From NCBI RefSeq assembly GCF_000815105.2, contig NZ_CP010310.2:620001-684000 (forward strand): 64,000 nt of DNA. The letters run 5' to 3'. This DNA is from Pandoraea pulmonicola. Lineage in GTDB: Bacteria; Pseudomonadota; Gammaproteobacteria; Burkholderiales; Burkholderiaceae. Made by a program: the position numbers and the translations under genes. Below are positions 45,294 through 54,002 of this stretch, piece by piece. The stretch's first letter is position 1. The number at the start of each line of letters is the position of its first letter. The notes below the pieces were generated by a model that was given only the letters and a program-made list of their open reading frames with translations, was not told the DNA's origin and searched no databases.

Positions 45294-45703
45294 TGACGGT
45301 TCCGGGTCGTCGCCGAGGAATCCGCGCGGCGAATCGTCGCGGGGCGGGTTCCGGCCCCCAAGAGCTCGAGTTTCCCGGAACGTCGAACCGCGTCGGCACG
45401 GCGTTGGCCGGGCGTCGACGCGGCAGGCGGCGGGAGCGGTCGGGCAGGCCGCTGGGGGAGAAATCCGGGCGGCTAAACCTGCTAATATACCTAAGTTTGA
45501 TTGCCGGGGCTGAACCGTCTGACGGGCCCTCCCGAGCGGTACGCCGGCACGCGGCACAGATGGGGGCGAATCGCCCGATTTCCAGAGGCTGATGCCTGTC
45601 CTTCGCGCCTTCGGCGGCGGGAGCGCCGGGCCTCGGGGCCGCAATTCAGACGATTCCGAGACAGCAAGCGGTTTTTCCTGCTATTTCCATCCCTCAGGAC
45701 GTA
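45294..45703. other. 410-bp divergent region between uvrA and an MFS gene
   Basis: No gene accepted; the open frames are proline/arginine-rich GC frames. A minus-strand -10-like TATATT (complement of 45484-45489) may belong to uvrA. I looked for a LexA box (CTG-N10-CAG) and found only an imperfect CTGCTAATATACCTAAG-type match on the plus strand (from 45479), which I do not call. Confidence 0.5.
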
Positions 45704-46927
45704 ATGTCTATCGATTCCGTGACTTCCGCTTCCCCTGCCACGACGCGCGGCCGAGGTGGCCGCATGACCCCGCTAGAAGTGCGCGCCAGCGCGTCGCTCG
45801 CGGGGATTTTTGCGCTTCGCATGCTCGGACTGTTCCTGATCATGCCGGTGTTCTCGGTGTTCGCGCAGACGATTCCGGGCGGCAACGACACGTTTCTCGT
45901 TGGGCTGGCCATCGGCATTTACGGTTTGACGCAGTCGCTGCTCTACATTCCTTACGGCTGGGCGTCCGACCGGCTGGGGCGCAAGCCGGTGATCGTCTTC
46001 GGGCTGGTCGTGTTCGCGCTCGGTTCGCTCATTGCCGCCATGGCGCACGATCTGACGTGGATCATCGTCGGCCGGGCGATTCAGGGCGCCGGCGCGATCT
46101 CGTCGGCGGTGATGGCCTGCGTGGCCGATCTGACGAGCGACGCCAACCGTACCAAGGCGATGGCGATGATCGGCGGCAGCATCGGCGTGTCGTTTGCCGT
46201 GGCGATCGTGTGCGCGCCGTTCCTGTATCACTGGCTGGGCATGAGCGGTTTGTTTTCCGCGATCGGCGTCCTGGCGGTGCTGGCGATTTTCGTGGTGTTG
46301 TGGGTCGTGCCTGCGCCGCCCGCGCATCCGCCGGCCGGTCCGGCGCCGTTCTCCGAGGTGCTGCACAACCCGGAGTTGCTGCGTTTGAATTTCGGCGTAT
46401 TCGTGCTGCACGCGACGCAGACGGCATTGTTCGTGGCAATGCCGCGCATGCTGGTCGCGGCGGGCTTGCCGGTCGCGCAGCACTGGGAAGTCTATCTGCC
46501 GGTGATGGGGCTGTCGTTCGTGGCGATGGTGCCGGCCATCATCGCTGCCGAAAAGCGTGGAAAAATGAAGGCGGTGCTGCTCTCGGCAATTGCGCTGGTG
46601 GCCGTGGCGCAGGTGGCGTTAGGCGGGTTGCCGCCGACGGTCGGCGTGATCGCCGTGGTGCTTTTCGTGTACTTCCTGGGCTTCAACGTGCTGGAGGCGT
46701 CGCAACCGTCGCTGGTGTCGAAACTGGCGCCGGGGCAGCGCAAGGGCGCGGCCGTGGGTGTCTACAATACGACGCAGGCATTGGGGCTTTTCTGCGGCGG
46801 CGCACTAGGGGGTTATCTGATGACCCACTACGGTCAAAACGCAATCTTCATGGCCTGTGCAGCGGGCGCTTTCGTGTGGCTTATAATCGCCGCACCGATG
46901 AGGACGCCTGCGCCTCGTCAATCCTGA
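45704..46927 (+). CDS. MFS transporter (DHA1-like, YajR-type region)
   Basis: 407-residue, 12-helix major facilitator. SLAGIFALRMLGLFLIMPVFSV is TM1; motif A GWASDRLGRKPVIVFG follows TM2; motif C-like GGSIGVSFAVAIVCAPFLYHW is in TM5. It resembles the proton-driven DHA1 exporters commonly found between uvrA and ssb in Burkholderiales. Substrate unknown. ATG at 45704, preceded by TCAGGACGTA; 30 nt before ssb. Confidence 0.9.
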   Translation: MSIDSVTSASPATTRGRGGRMTPLEVRASASLAGIFALRMLGLFLIMPVFSVFAQTIPGGNDTFLVGLAIGIYGLTQSLLYIPYGWASDRLGRKPVIVFGLVVFALGSLIAAMAHDLTWIIVGRAIQGAGAISSAVMACVADLTSDANRTKAMAMIGGSIGVSFAVAIVCAPFLYHWLGMSGLFSAIGVLAVLAIFVVLWVVPAPPAHPPAGPAPFSEVLHNPELLRLNFGVFVLHATQTALFVAMPRMLVAAGLPVAQHWEVYLPVMGLSFVAMVPAIIAAEKRGKMKAVLLSAIALVAVAQVALGGLPPTVGVIAVVLFVYFLGFNVLEASQPSLVSKLAPGQRKGAAVGVYNTTQALGLFCGGALGGYLMTHYGQNAIFMACAAGAFVWLIIAAPMRTPAPRQS

Positions 46928-46957
46928 TCGGATTTCAGCAATACCGGAGAAAGATTC

Positions 46958-47467
46958 ATGGCATCAGTCAACAAAGTCATTTTGGTCGGCAATCTCGGCG
47001 CCGATCCCGAAGTCCGCTACATGCCGAGCGGCGATGCGGTCGCGAACATTCGTCTGGCGACGACCGACCGTTACAAGGACAAGCAGAGCGGCGAGTTCAA
47101 GGAGATGACGGAGTGGCACCGCGTGTCGTTCTTCGGTCGTCTTGCCGAGATCGTCAACGAGTACCTGAAGAAGGGTTCGTCGGTGTATATCGAAGGCCGC
47201 ATCCGCACGCGCAAGTACCAGGCGCAGGATGGCACGGACCGTTACAGCACAGAAATCGTGGCTGACCAGATGCAGATGCTTGGCGGCCGCAGCGGTGGCG
47301 GTGAAGGCGGCGGTGGCGGCGGTTATTCGCGCGGCGGCGGTGACGAAGGCGGCGGTGGCGGCTATTCGCGCGGTGGTGGTGGCGGCGGCGGTGGTGGTGG
47401 TCGCCAGCAGGCCCCGGCCAAGCAGTCCGGCGGCTTCGACGACATGGACGACGATATCCCGTTCTGA
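46958..47467 (+). CDS. ssb: Single-stranded DNA-binding protein
   Basis: 169-residue SSB. The OB-fold domain (residues 1-~110) begins [29 protein letters not shown] and contains [23 protein letters not shown] Gly-rich linker follows with two near-identical [11 protein letters not shown] units, then the acidic tip DDMDDDIPF that binds partner repair proteins. Divergent neighbour uvrA is also a repair gene. A terminator follows. Confidence 0.97.
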   Translation: MASVNKVILVGNLGADPEVRYMPSGDAVANIRLATTDRYKDKQSGEFKEMTEWHRVSFFGRLAEIVNEYLKKGSSVYIEGRIRTRKYQAQDGTDRYSTEIVADQMQMLGGRSGGGEGGGGGGYSRGGGDEGGGGGYSRGGGGGGGGGGRQQAPAKQSGGFDDMDDDIPF

Positions 47468-47495
47468 CGCGACTTTGCCGCGCAGCAAACAAGAG

Positions 47496-47526
47496 CCCGC
47501 AACCTTAACCGGTCGCGGGTTTTTTT
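47496..47526 (+). terminator. Rho-independent terminator of ssb
   Basis: CCCGC (47496-47500) and ACC (47502-47504) pair with GGT (47511-47513) and GCGGG (47515-47519) around a TTAACC loop, followed by seven T (47520-47526). Confidence 0.85.
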
Positions 47527-47539
47527 GTATTCGTCAAAA

Positions 47540-47568
47540 AAGTATACGAATCCAGGGAACTGTATAAT
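47540..47568 (+). promoter_or_regulatory. GTATACGAA operator-like site and -10 box of the GntR gene
   Basis: AAGTATACGAAT (47540-47551) has the TATAC-centred symmetry of FCD-type GntR operators; TATAAT (47563-47568) is a perfect -10. The nonamer GTATACGAA recurs at 52429-52437 ahead of the dioxygenase/ABC operon. Confidence 0.5.
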
Positions 47569-47612
47569 CCCCGCGTCATCCACTTCGCCCCGCCCCACAG
47601 ACTCCCGTGACC

Positions 47613-48272
47613 ATGAGCGACGTTTCTTCCCTCTCCACCGTCGAGCGCGCCTACGAAGAAATTCGTCGGCAGATTCTGGCCGGCGAATTGCTGGAAGGCG
47701 CGCCCATTCGACAGGACGATATCGCGGCAAAGATCGGCGTCAGCAAGATTCCGGTGCGCGAAGCGCTCATGCGTCTGCAATCGGAGGGATGGGTCACGCT
47801 CAAGCGGAACGCTGGCGCGTTCGTCACGCCGCTTACGGCAAGCGACTGCGTTGAGATGCTCGACCTGCGCATCGCGCTCGAATGCCGGGCGTTGGAACTT
47901 GCCGTGCCGAACATGGCGCCCAGCGACCTCGCGCTCGCCGAACATCTGCTCAAGCGTTACGAAAAGGCCGACACGCCGCAATCCTGGAGCGAACTGAACC
48001 TCGCCTTCCATCAGACGCTCTACGCGCCCGCCGACCGTCCGCGTCTCGTCGCGACCGCACAGGCCGCGCAAGAGCGCATGGGGCGCTTCCTTCGCACGCA
48101 TCTGCTGGCAGTCAACGACCATCAACGCTCCTACGACGAGCACGTCGCCATCCATCAAGCCTGCGCGGCGGGCGACACCAAAAACGCCGTGCGGTTGTTG
48201 CGCAAGCACCTCGAGCAAACCCAGCGCGAAGTGATGGCGTATTTCCGTCTGAACGGCAGAACCTCCGCCTGA
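47613..48272 (+). CDS. FCD-type GntR family transcriptional regulator
   Basis: 219-residue regulator. Winged helix: VERAYEEIRRQILAGELLEGAPI, then RQDDIAAKIGVSKIPVREALMRLQSEGWV (residues ~8-65). The FCD domain has LNLAFHQTLYAPADRPRL and AVRLLRKHLEQTQREV with the usual ligand/metal histidines. ATG at 47613 preferred over a GTG two codons earlier. It faces the amidase gene tail-to-tail; a shared GTATACGAA motif suggests that it controls itself and the operon at 52754-56798, which is inference. Confidence 0.88.
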   Translation: MSDVSSLSTVERAYEEIRRQILAGELLEGAPIRQDDIAAKIGVSKIPVREALMRLQSEGWVTLKRNAGAFVTPLTASDCVEMLDLRIALECRALELAVPNMAPSDLALAEHLLKRYEKADTPQSWSELNLAFHQTLYAPADRPRLVATAQAAQERMGRFLRTHLLAVNDHQRSYDEHVAIHQACAAGDTKNAVRLLRKHLEQTQREVMAYFRLNGRTSA

Positions 48273-48469
48273 GCACCGCAAGCGCGGAGGCCGTTCGCAC
48301 CGTCATGCGCACCTGAGCGGTCGCATGTTTCGCTCCCGGCATCACCTCGTACACGCAACGCCACCTACACGACGCCGACGTAGAGCGTCACAGTCGGTGC
48401 GACCACAGGGTCATGAGAATCAACGCGTTGCTGCCGTCGCCGCCAGCTCGTTCATTGACCTCATGCCCT

Positions 48470-49930
48470 CTACAACCCCCAGTGCGTCAGATCGGGAGTG
48501 ACCGGCCCTGGGGCCCGCAGCGCCGGGGCCAGCGCGGCTGCGATGGCCAACAACTGACGGTCAGCCAGTGGCGGCGCCATCAACTGCACGCCGACGGGCA
48601 TGCCGCTGTCGTCGAAGCCGGCCGGCAGCGCGATGGCGGGCGTGCCCAGAAAGTTGCCCGCGCGGCAGAAGCTACCGATGCTGGCGTGGGCGCTGTCGGC
48701 CGGGTCCAGCGGCAGGGCGCCGTGACCGGTCGCCGGTATCAGCAGCGCACCTCCGGGGCCGATGGCTTCGGCGAAGGCGCGGGCTGCCAACGCGCGGCGT
48801 GTAACGGCCTGTTCGTACTTGGTGAGGGGGATCCTGCCGCCGGCCAGGATACGCTGGCGTACCACCTCCCACAGCGGCTGCGTGGCGTCTTCGGCCAGAT
48901 GACCATACAGTTGAAAACCCTCGTAGCCGAGGATTACCGAGTTCGCTTCGGAGAGCTCGCCGATGTCCAGTTCCGCAGGCGGCATCCAGGGCCGCAGCGC
49001 CCACCCCGCCACGGTCAGGCGGGCGAGCCCCTCGTCCCAGACGCGCTGCGCGCCGTCCGACAGCTTGGCGGGAAAGGCGCGCGGGTCCAGCACATGCAAC
49101 TCAGGAAGCGCATGCGGTGTGATGGTGGGCAGCGCGTCGCGCAGGTCCTCGCTGATGGCGGCGGGTACCTGCTGCGTCAGCGCGTCGGCGGCGTCGGGGC
49201 CGGCCAGGATGGCGGTGAGCGCATGCGCGTCGGCGACGCTGTGCGCGATGGGGCCGAGCACGTCCAGTGTTGGTGCGAGCGGCACGACGCCCGCACCGCT
49301 GATCACTCCGCTGGAGGGCTTGAAACCAACCAGGTGATTGAGTGCGGCTGGTGCGCGCACTGAGCCGCCAGTGTCGCCGCCGACGGCAATGGGTGCCAGA
49401 CCGGCTGCGACGGTGGTGCCGCAGCCGGACGACGAGCCACCCGGCGCGCGATGCCGTGCGGCGTCCCACGGGTTCCACGGTGTGCCGCGCGTGGGATTCT
49501 GTCCGGCCAGGCCAAAGGCGAACTCGGTCATGTGGGTCTTGCCCAGGACGACCATGCCGGCGGCGCACATGCGCTGCACGACGGTGGCCGTGATGTCGCT
49601 CGTGATGGCCAATCGACTGAGCGAGCCGGCCGAGGCGGTGCTGCCGGCGACTTCGATGCTGTCTTTGAGCGCCACCGGCACGCCGTGCAGCGAGCTGGCC
49701 GGGCCGGCGCCGCCAGGGCGCAGGGCGGCGTCGGCGGCGTCGGCCTGCGCCAGTGCCTGTTCGGTGAAGACCTCCGTGAAGGCATTGAGTGCGTGGGCGC
49801 GAGCGATGCGATCCAGGAAATGCTGGGTGACTTCACGCGAACTGGTCTGTCCGCTGGCGATCTGGCGGGCGATGGACAGCGCGCTTTGGAAATGAAGGGG
49901 AGCGGGGAATTCGCGCATGGAAATTGGCAT
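48470..49930 (-). CDS. Amidase signature family hydrolase
   Basis: 486-residue amidase. The Ser-cisSer-Lys triad is visible: Lys in HGVPVALKDS, cis-Ser in GGSSSGCGTTVAAG and nucleophile Ser in GGDTGGSVRAPA. ARIAHALNAFTEV-type N terminus and C-terminal PVGVQLMAPPLADRQLL fit the family (including AtzF- and GatA-like enzymes). It hydrolyses an amide or carbamoyl bond; substrate unknown. With the MHS symporter upstream (57 nt) it forms an import-and-hydrolyse unit, divergent from a duplicated Lrp regulator. Start 49930 used; an ATG at 49918 is possible. Confidence 0.9.
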   Translation of the reverse strand: MPISMREFPAPLHFQSALSIARQIASGQTSSREVTQHFLDRIARAHALNAFTEVFTEQALAQADAADAALRPGGAGPASSLHGVPVALKDSIEVAGSTASAGSLSRLAITSDITATVVQRMCAAGMVVLGKTHMTEFAFGLAGQNPTRGTPWNPWDAARHRAPGGSSSGCGTTVAAGLAPIAVGGDTGGSVRAPAALNHLVGFKPSSGVISGAGVVPLAPTLDVLGPIAHSVADAHALTAILAGPDAADALTQQVPAAISEDLRDALPTITPHALPELHVLDPRAFPAKLSDGAQRVWDEGLARLTVAGWALRPWMPPAELDIGELSEANSVILGYEGFQLYGHLAEDATQPLWEVVRQRILAGGRIPLTKYEQAVTRRALAARAFAEAIGPGGALLIPATGHGALPLDPADSAHASIGSFCRAGNFLGTPAIALPAGFDDSGMPVGVQLMAPPLADRQLLAIAAALAPALRAPGPVTPDLTHWGL

Positions 49931-49987
49931 GAAATCGGATCCCGTCGCCCCGGCGAAGCGGGGCGCGGGCGGAAGGCTGGCGCTGAG

Positions 49988-51280
49988 TTATTTCAGCGGC
50001 CGACCATTGGTCTCCGGCATGCGGATGAAAGTGAGCAGCGTGATGACCGCGCCTGCCAGCACGTAGTAGAAGAACCAGCGTTCCTGGCCGATGCTCTGCA
50101 GCCAGGTCAGCAAATAGGGCGTCGTGCCGCCCAGCAGAGCCACCATGAAGTTGTACGGGGCGCCAATACCGACCGCGCGCACGCGGGTCGGGAACTGTTC
50201 AGACATGATGGCGGGCGCTATCGACGTATAGAGTGCGTACAACACCAGGCCGAACAACTCCACCGCCAGGATGGAGGCGAAGGTCGGCTGCATGGTGGTG
50301 ATGACCGGGTAGAAGAACAGCAGATAGCCACCGGCGAATACGATCAGTTGCGGCTTGCGGCCAATGCGGTCGGAGAGCGCGCCGAGCAGCGGATGCAGCA
50401 GCATGAACACGATCATCGCGATGGTGTTGGCGCCGAAGGCGATTCTGGAGTCGGCGTGCAACGCGCGGATCGCATAGGTCGGCACATAGGCGACAAACAG
50501 GTAGAAGGCGAAAGTTGTCAGCACGGAGAAGCCGATGATGCGTAGCGTCTCGCGCGGGTACTCGCGCAGCAGCGTGCGCAGCGGCTGCTTGACGGGCTGC
50601 TGCTTGAGCTGTTCGGCCGAGGCCTCGGTTTCGGGGATGGAGGTGCGCAGCCACATGCCGGCCACGCCGCCCAGCGCGCCCAGCAGGAAGGGAATGCGCC
50701 AGCCGAACTCCTTCATCTGCTCGGGCGAGAGATGGGTGGTGAGCGCCCAGCCGATCGCCGAGGCGATGAGGATGCCGCCCGCCGAACTGAAGAAGGCGAA
50801 ACTGGAAAAGAAACCGCGGCGGTGGTTGGGCGCCATCTCGGCAAGGAAGGTCGAGGCCGACGCGTACTCGCCGCCCAGCGACAGGCCTTGGATCAGTCGC
50901 GCGATCACCAGTAGCACTGGCGCGGCCAGGCCGATGTGTTCATAGGTGGGGGTGACGCCGATGATCAGCGAGCCGCCGGCCATCATTAGAATAGTGGCGG
51001 CCAGAGCGGCCTTGCGACCGTAGCGGTCCGAGAAGATGCCCAGTGCCCAGCCGCCGACGGGGCGCATGAAGAAGCCAACGGCGAAAATGGCGAAGGTTGC
51101 CAGCAGCGAGGCCGTCTCGTCGGTCTTGGGGAAGAACTGCCCGGAGAAGAACACCGCGAAAGACGCGTAGATGGTCCAGTCGAACCATTCCACGGCGTTG
51201 CCTATGCTGCCCGCGGCGATCTTGCGTGCATTGGATACCTCGGCTCGCACCGGGCGGGCCGTGGAGGTTGCTTGGGTCAT
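49988..51280 (-). CDS. MHS family MFS symporter
   Basis: 430-residue, 12-helix proton symporter of the metabolite:H+ symporter group (ProP, KgtP, ShiA relatives). AGSIGNAVEWFDWTIYASFAVFF at TM1, RPVGGWALGIFSDRYGRKAALA (motif A) and LIQGLSLGGEYASASTFLAEMAP in TM4 are typical. It imports a carboxylate or zwitterion, presumably the amidase substrate. ATG at 51280; the 96-bp divergent spacer to the Lrp gene is unusually AT-rich. Confidence 0.9.
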   Translation of the reverse strand: MTQATSTARPVRAEVSNARKIAAGSIGNAVEWFDWTIYASFAVFFSGQFFPKTDETASLLATFAIFAVGFFMRPVGGWALGIFSDRYGRKAALAATILMMAGGSLIIGVTPTYEHIGLAAPVLLVIARLIQGLSLGGEYASASTFLAEMAPNHRRGFFSSFAFFSSAGGILIASAIGWALTTHLSPEQMKEFGWRIPFLLGALGGVAGMWLRTSIPETEASAEQLKQQPVKQPLRTLLREYPRETLRIIGFSVLTTFAFYLFVAYVPTYAIRALHADSRIAFGANTIAMIVFMLLHPLLGALSDRIGRKPQLIVFAGGYLLFFYPVITTMQPTFASILAVELFGLVLYALYTSIAPAIMSEQFPTRVRAVGIGAPYNFMVALLGGTTPYLLTWLQSIGQERWFFYYVLAGAVITLLTFIRMPETNGRPLK

Positions 51281-51339
51281 GGGAAGGGCCCTTGTCTCTG
51301 TTTGGTTGTTGAATTTTGCCTTCGAAATGCCAAAATATG

Positions 51340-51378
51340 TTGAATATAGACATTTGTATTGAATATTACATTGAATAT
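51340..51378 (+). promoter_or_regulatory. Three TTGAATAT repeats in the MHS/Lrp divergent spacer
   Basis: Exact TTGAATAT octamers at 51340-51347, 51359-51366 and 51371-51378 (periods 19 and 12). They sit between the divergent MHS and Lrp genes and reach the Lrp start codon. Lrp/AsnC proteins bind repeated AT-rich sites, so this is a good autoregulatory candidate. Confidence 0.55.
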
Positions 51379-52366
51379 GGACAATAGTGTGCGGTCTTTG
51401 GCGGAAGAAGGACATATCGAGATCGACGCCACCGATCTGGCCTGCCTGGCTGCGCTGCAGGTCAACCCACGCGGGACCTGGCGCGATCTGAGTTCCGCCT
51501 GCGACGTGCCGGAGCGCACGCTGTCGCGCCGGTTGCAGCGGCTGATGGAGGGCGGTTACGCCAAGGTGATCGGCGAACTGGACCCGGTGGCGGGCGGCAG
51601 CGGCCCGGTGCTGCACGCTTGGCTGCAGGTGGAAAACGGCAAGGAGCAGCAGGTCGCCAGCCATCTGGCGGGGCTGCCGCAGACCCAGGTGGTACTGGCG
51701 ACGACCGGGGCGTCGGATCTGTTCGCCGAGATCAATGCGCAGCATCAGGACCAGTTGTCGGACTTGGTGGTGCGGTTGCTGCCGCAGGTGCCGGGGCTGC
51801 GGCAGGTGGAGTCACGCATCGTGCTGCGTTCGTTCCGGCGCGCGAGCCGCTGGCGAATTGACGGCTCGGTGCCGGCGGAACCGGTGTCGCCGGGCGACGG
51901 TCGCTACGTGCTCAATGCCGACGAGGCGCGGTTGCTGGCGGTGCTGGCCTCCGATGGGCGAGCCAGCCTGGGCGTGCTGGCGGAGGCCTGCGGCGTGAGC
52001 GAGCCCAAGGTGCAGAGACTGATCGGCGGCCTGGTCGAGCGCCATGTGCTGACCTTCCGCGTCGAGCTCGAGCCCTCGCTCGTCGGCTACGGTGTCGAGG
52101 CCATCCTGTCGGTGCAGACCCGCCCCGGTCTGGCCGAGTGCATCGCAATGGAACTGGCGCAGGACAAGCACACGCGCTGCCTGTTCGGCACCAGTGGTCA
52201 CACCCAGTTGTTCTGGCATGTGCTGTGCCGGGACATCCATGATCTGTGGACGGTATCGACCGAGCGCATCGGGGCGCTGGAGGGCGTGCTGTCCTGCGAT
52301 GTCAGCACTGTGGTCAAGGCCTACAAACGCGCAGGGCGCTTGCGGCACGGGTTGAGGGTGGAATAG
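51377..52366 (+). CDS. Tandem-duplicated Lrp/AsnC family regulator
   Basis: 329-residue protein, about twice the usual Lrp length (~150). Copy one: HTH IDATDLACLAALQVNPRGTWRDLSSACDVPERTLSRRLQRLMEGGY (~residues 14-60) plus a RAM-like domain to ~155. Copy two: HTH LNADEARLLAVLASDGRASLGVLAEACGVSEPKVQRLIGGLVERHVL (~176-222) plus RAM (VEAILSVQTRPG). Lrp proteins normally dimerise, so one chain may act as a built-in dimer. It is divergent from the MHS symporter and amidase, its likely targets. ATG at 51377; an upstream TTG at 51359 adds six residues. Confidence 0.87.
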   Translation: MDNSVRSLAEEGHIEIDATDLACLAALQVNPRGTWRDLSSACDVPERTLSRRLQRLMEGGYAKVIGELDPVAGGSGPVLHAWLQVENGKEQQVASHLAGLPQTQVVLATTGASDLFAEINAQHQDQLSDLVVRLLPQVPGLRQVESRIVLRSFRRASRWRIDGSVPAEPVSPGDGRYVLNADEARLLAVLASDGRASLGVLAEACGVSEPKVQRLIGGLVERHVLTFRVELEPSLVGYGVEAILSVQTRPGLAECIAMELAQDKHTRCLFGTSGHTQLFWHVLCRDIHDLWTVSTERIGALEGVLSCDVSTVVKAYKRAGRLRHGLRVE

Positions 52367-52753
52367 ATAGGATAGGGCGGGAGTCGACCTGCGGCGCCCA
52401 CCGATCGAGAATTCGTTCCTTCAAAATCGTATACGAAAATAACAAATGATATACGTGGACAATTTTGTTCGCGTATAGTCGAGTCGACCGGGAGTCCACG
52501 TCCCCGGGGGGTAGGGTCGTCCCGCGCGGGATTTCAGACCCGCGATTCGCCTCGTCTGCCCCGCTGGGCAAGGCGTTGCGAGCCGTCATGCCGTTGCGCA
52601 AACATGCTTCGCGAGCCTGTTGTTTCCGAGGCACGGACTTTCCCTGATTGGACGCCGCTCCCGATTGTCGGACTTCAAAGGATGGGTGTGACGTCTTTAC
52701 ACGTAGACACAACGTAAGGCGTACGACTCATCACATCTATCAGGAGGAATTTC
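52367..52753 (+). other. 387-bp intergenic region ahead of the dioxygenase operon
   Basis: No gene accepted. It holds a TATAC-type operator cluster (52427-52480), then a GC-rich leader of about 250 nt with no recognised riboswitch, ending in the strong ribosome-binding site AGGAGGAATTTC before the ATG at 52754. Confidence 0.55.
52427..52480 (+). promoter_or_regulatory. Cluster of TATAC-type GntR operator candidates
   Basis: TCGTATACGA (52427-52436) is a perfect 10-bp palindrome of the FCD-GntR (VanR-like) type. TGATATACGT (52447-52456) and GCGTATAGTC (52471-52480) are degenerate copies at 20-24-bp steps. The nonamer GTATACGAA is shared with the promoter of the GntR gene at 47613. Confidence 0.5.
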
Positions 52754-53821
52754 ATGGCCGAGTCGCAGAGTCTGCAAGGCGCGTGTGTTTGGCGAGGGAC
52801 CGAAATGGTCGATCACGATCGTTGGGTCAAAACGTTCCCGGCCATCGTGCTCGAACAGATCGACGCCGCCCTGGAGGCAACGAAGGATATCGATTGGCGC
52901 AACGTCAACCGTCATAACTTCCCGCTGCCCGACGCTGCCGCCTTCTTCGACGACGTGCGCGAAGAACTGGAAAACGGTTCCGGCATGGTCAAGATCCGCG
53001 GCCTCGATGTGACGCGCTACAGCGTGGAGCAACTGCGTCGCATGTGGTACGCGCTGGGCGCGCATCTGGGCACGCCGATGTTCCAGAATTGCCGCGGCGA
53101 AGTCATGCGCGAGATCAAGGACGAAGGCATGGGCGTCGGCGCCAGGCTCTATGGCGCGACGGTCGACAGCTCGGGCAAGCCGTTCCTCTCTTCGGGCGCC
53201 CGCACGCTCTCGCCGGGACAACTGCGCTTTCACACCGATCGTTGCGACGTGGTTGGCCTGCTGTGTGTTCGACAGGCTTCCGAAGGCGGCGTGAGCAAGC
53301 TCGCGAGCAGCGCCACGGTGTACAACGAAATCCTCGCGCGCCGTCCGGACCTGCATGCGTTATTGTGCAAACCGATTCCGCGCAGCCGGTTCGGCGAAGA
53401 GGCGGGCGGCGAGCACATCGCGTACGATTTGCCGATCTTCGGCGTTCGCGACGGCAAGCTCACCAGTCACTTCTCGCTCACCTACATCGAGAACGCGCAA
53501 ATGCTGCCGGGCGTGCGCAAGCTCTCCGAGGCCGAACACGAAGCGATCCGCATGCTGATGGACGTGGCCGAAGCGCAGTGCTTCGAGATGCGCTTCGCAC
53601 CGGGTGACATCCAGTTGTTGAACAATCACGTTGTGTATCACGGCCGCACGGCATTCAAGGACGACGTGACGACGGGCCAGGACCGCATGCTCATGCGCCT
53701 GTGGCTGTCGATGCCGAATTCGCGGGCGCTGCCCGAGGACCATGCGGTGCTCTGGGGCGACGTCGCTTCTGGCAAGCCACACGGCGGCATCGCCCAACCG
53801 GCGGTGGCGTTGCCGGCCTGA
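52754..53821 (+). CDS. TauD/TfdA family Fe(II)/2-oxoglutarate dioxygenase
   Basis: 355-residue oxygenase. The facial triad is visible: H-T-D in LRFHTDRCDVV (~residue 158) and the distal His in NNHVVYHGRTAF, with the 2-oxoglutarate arginine in RMLMRLWLS. KIRGLDVTRYSVEQLRRMWYALGAHLG is the N-terminal TauD-like region. Substrate unknown: family members hydroxylate taurine, carnitine precursors, phenoxyacids and others. Ideal ribosome-binding site AGGAGGAATTTC. An amino-acid-type ABC importer follows, suggesting uptake and oxidation of one compound. Confidence 0.87.
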   Translation: MAESQSLQGACVWRGTEMVDHDRWVKTFPAIVLEQIDAALEATKDIDWRNVNRHNFPLPDAAAFFDDVREELENGSGMVKIRGLDVTRYSVEQLRRMWYALGAHLGTPMFQNCRGEVMREIKDEGMGVGARLYGATVDSSGKPFLSSGARTLSPGQLRFHTDRCDVVGLLCVRQASEGGVSKLASSATVYNEILARRPDLHALLCKPIPRSRFGEEAGGEHIAYDLPIFGVRDGKLTSHFSLTYIENAQMLPGVRKLSEAEHEAIRMLMDVAEAQCFEMRFAPGDIQLLNNHVVYHGRTAFKDDVTTGQDRMLMRLWLSMPNSRALPEDHAVLWGDVASGKPHGGIAQPAVALPA

Positions 53822-54002
53822 GAGTTTGAATTTACGCCGGGGCCGCGACATGGGAACGTCGCGCGTGCGCTCCGGCAATTCACAGTAAGGTACCGGTGCG
53901 GCGAAGTGGCGTGCCCATGATCGTGCCGCACCGGATACCATCCCAACCGCTTTACGTATTTACGTAGTTGGACGAAACCTGAAGACGCAAGGAGACTTCC
54001 TC

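Noticed and set aside
45479..45496. Possible LexA/SOS box upstream of uvrA
   Set aside because: Only the CTG half is present; the expected CAG half is missing, so it does not meet the CTG-N10-CAG pattern.
47290..47400. GGC/GGT-rich repeats resembling a minisatellite
   Set aside because: They encode the Gly-rich linker of SSB and are explained by coding.
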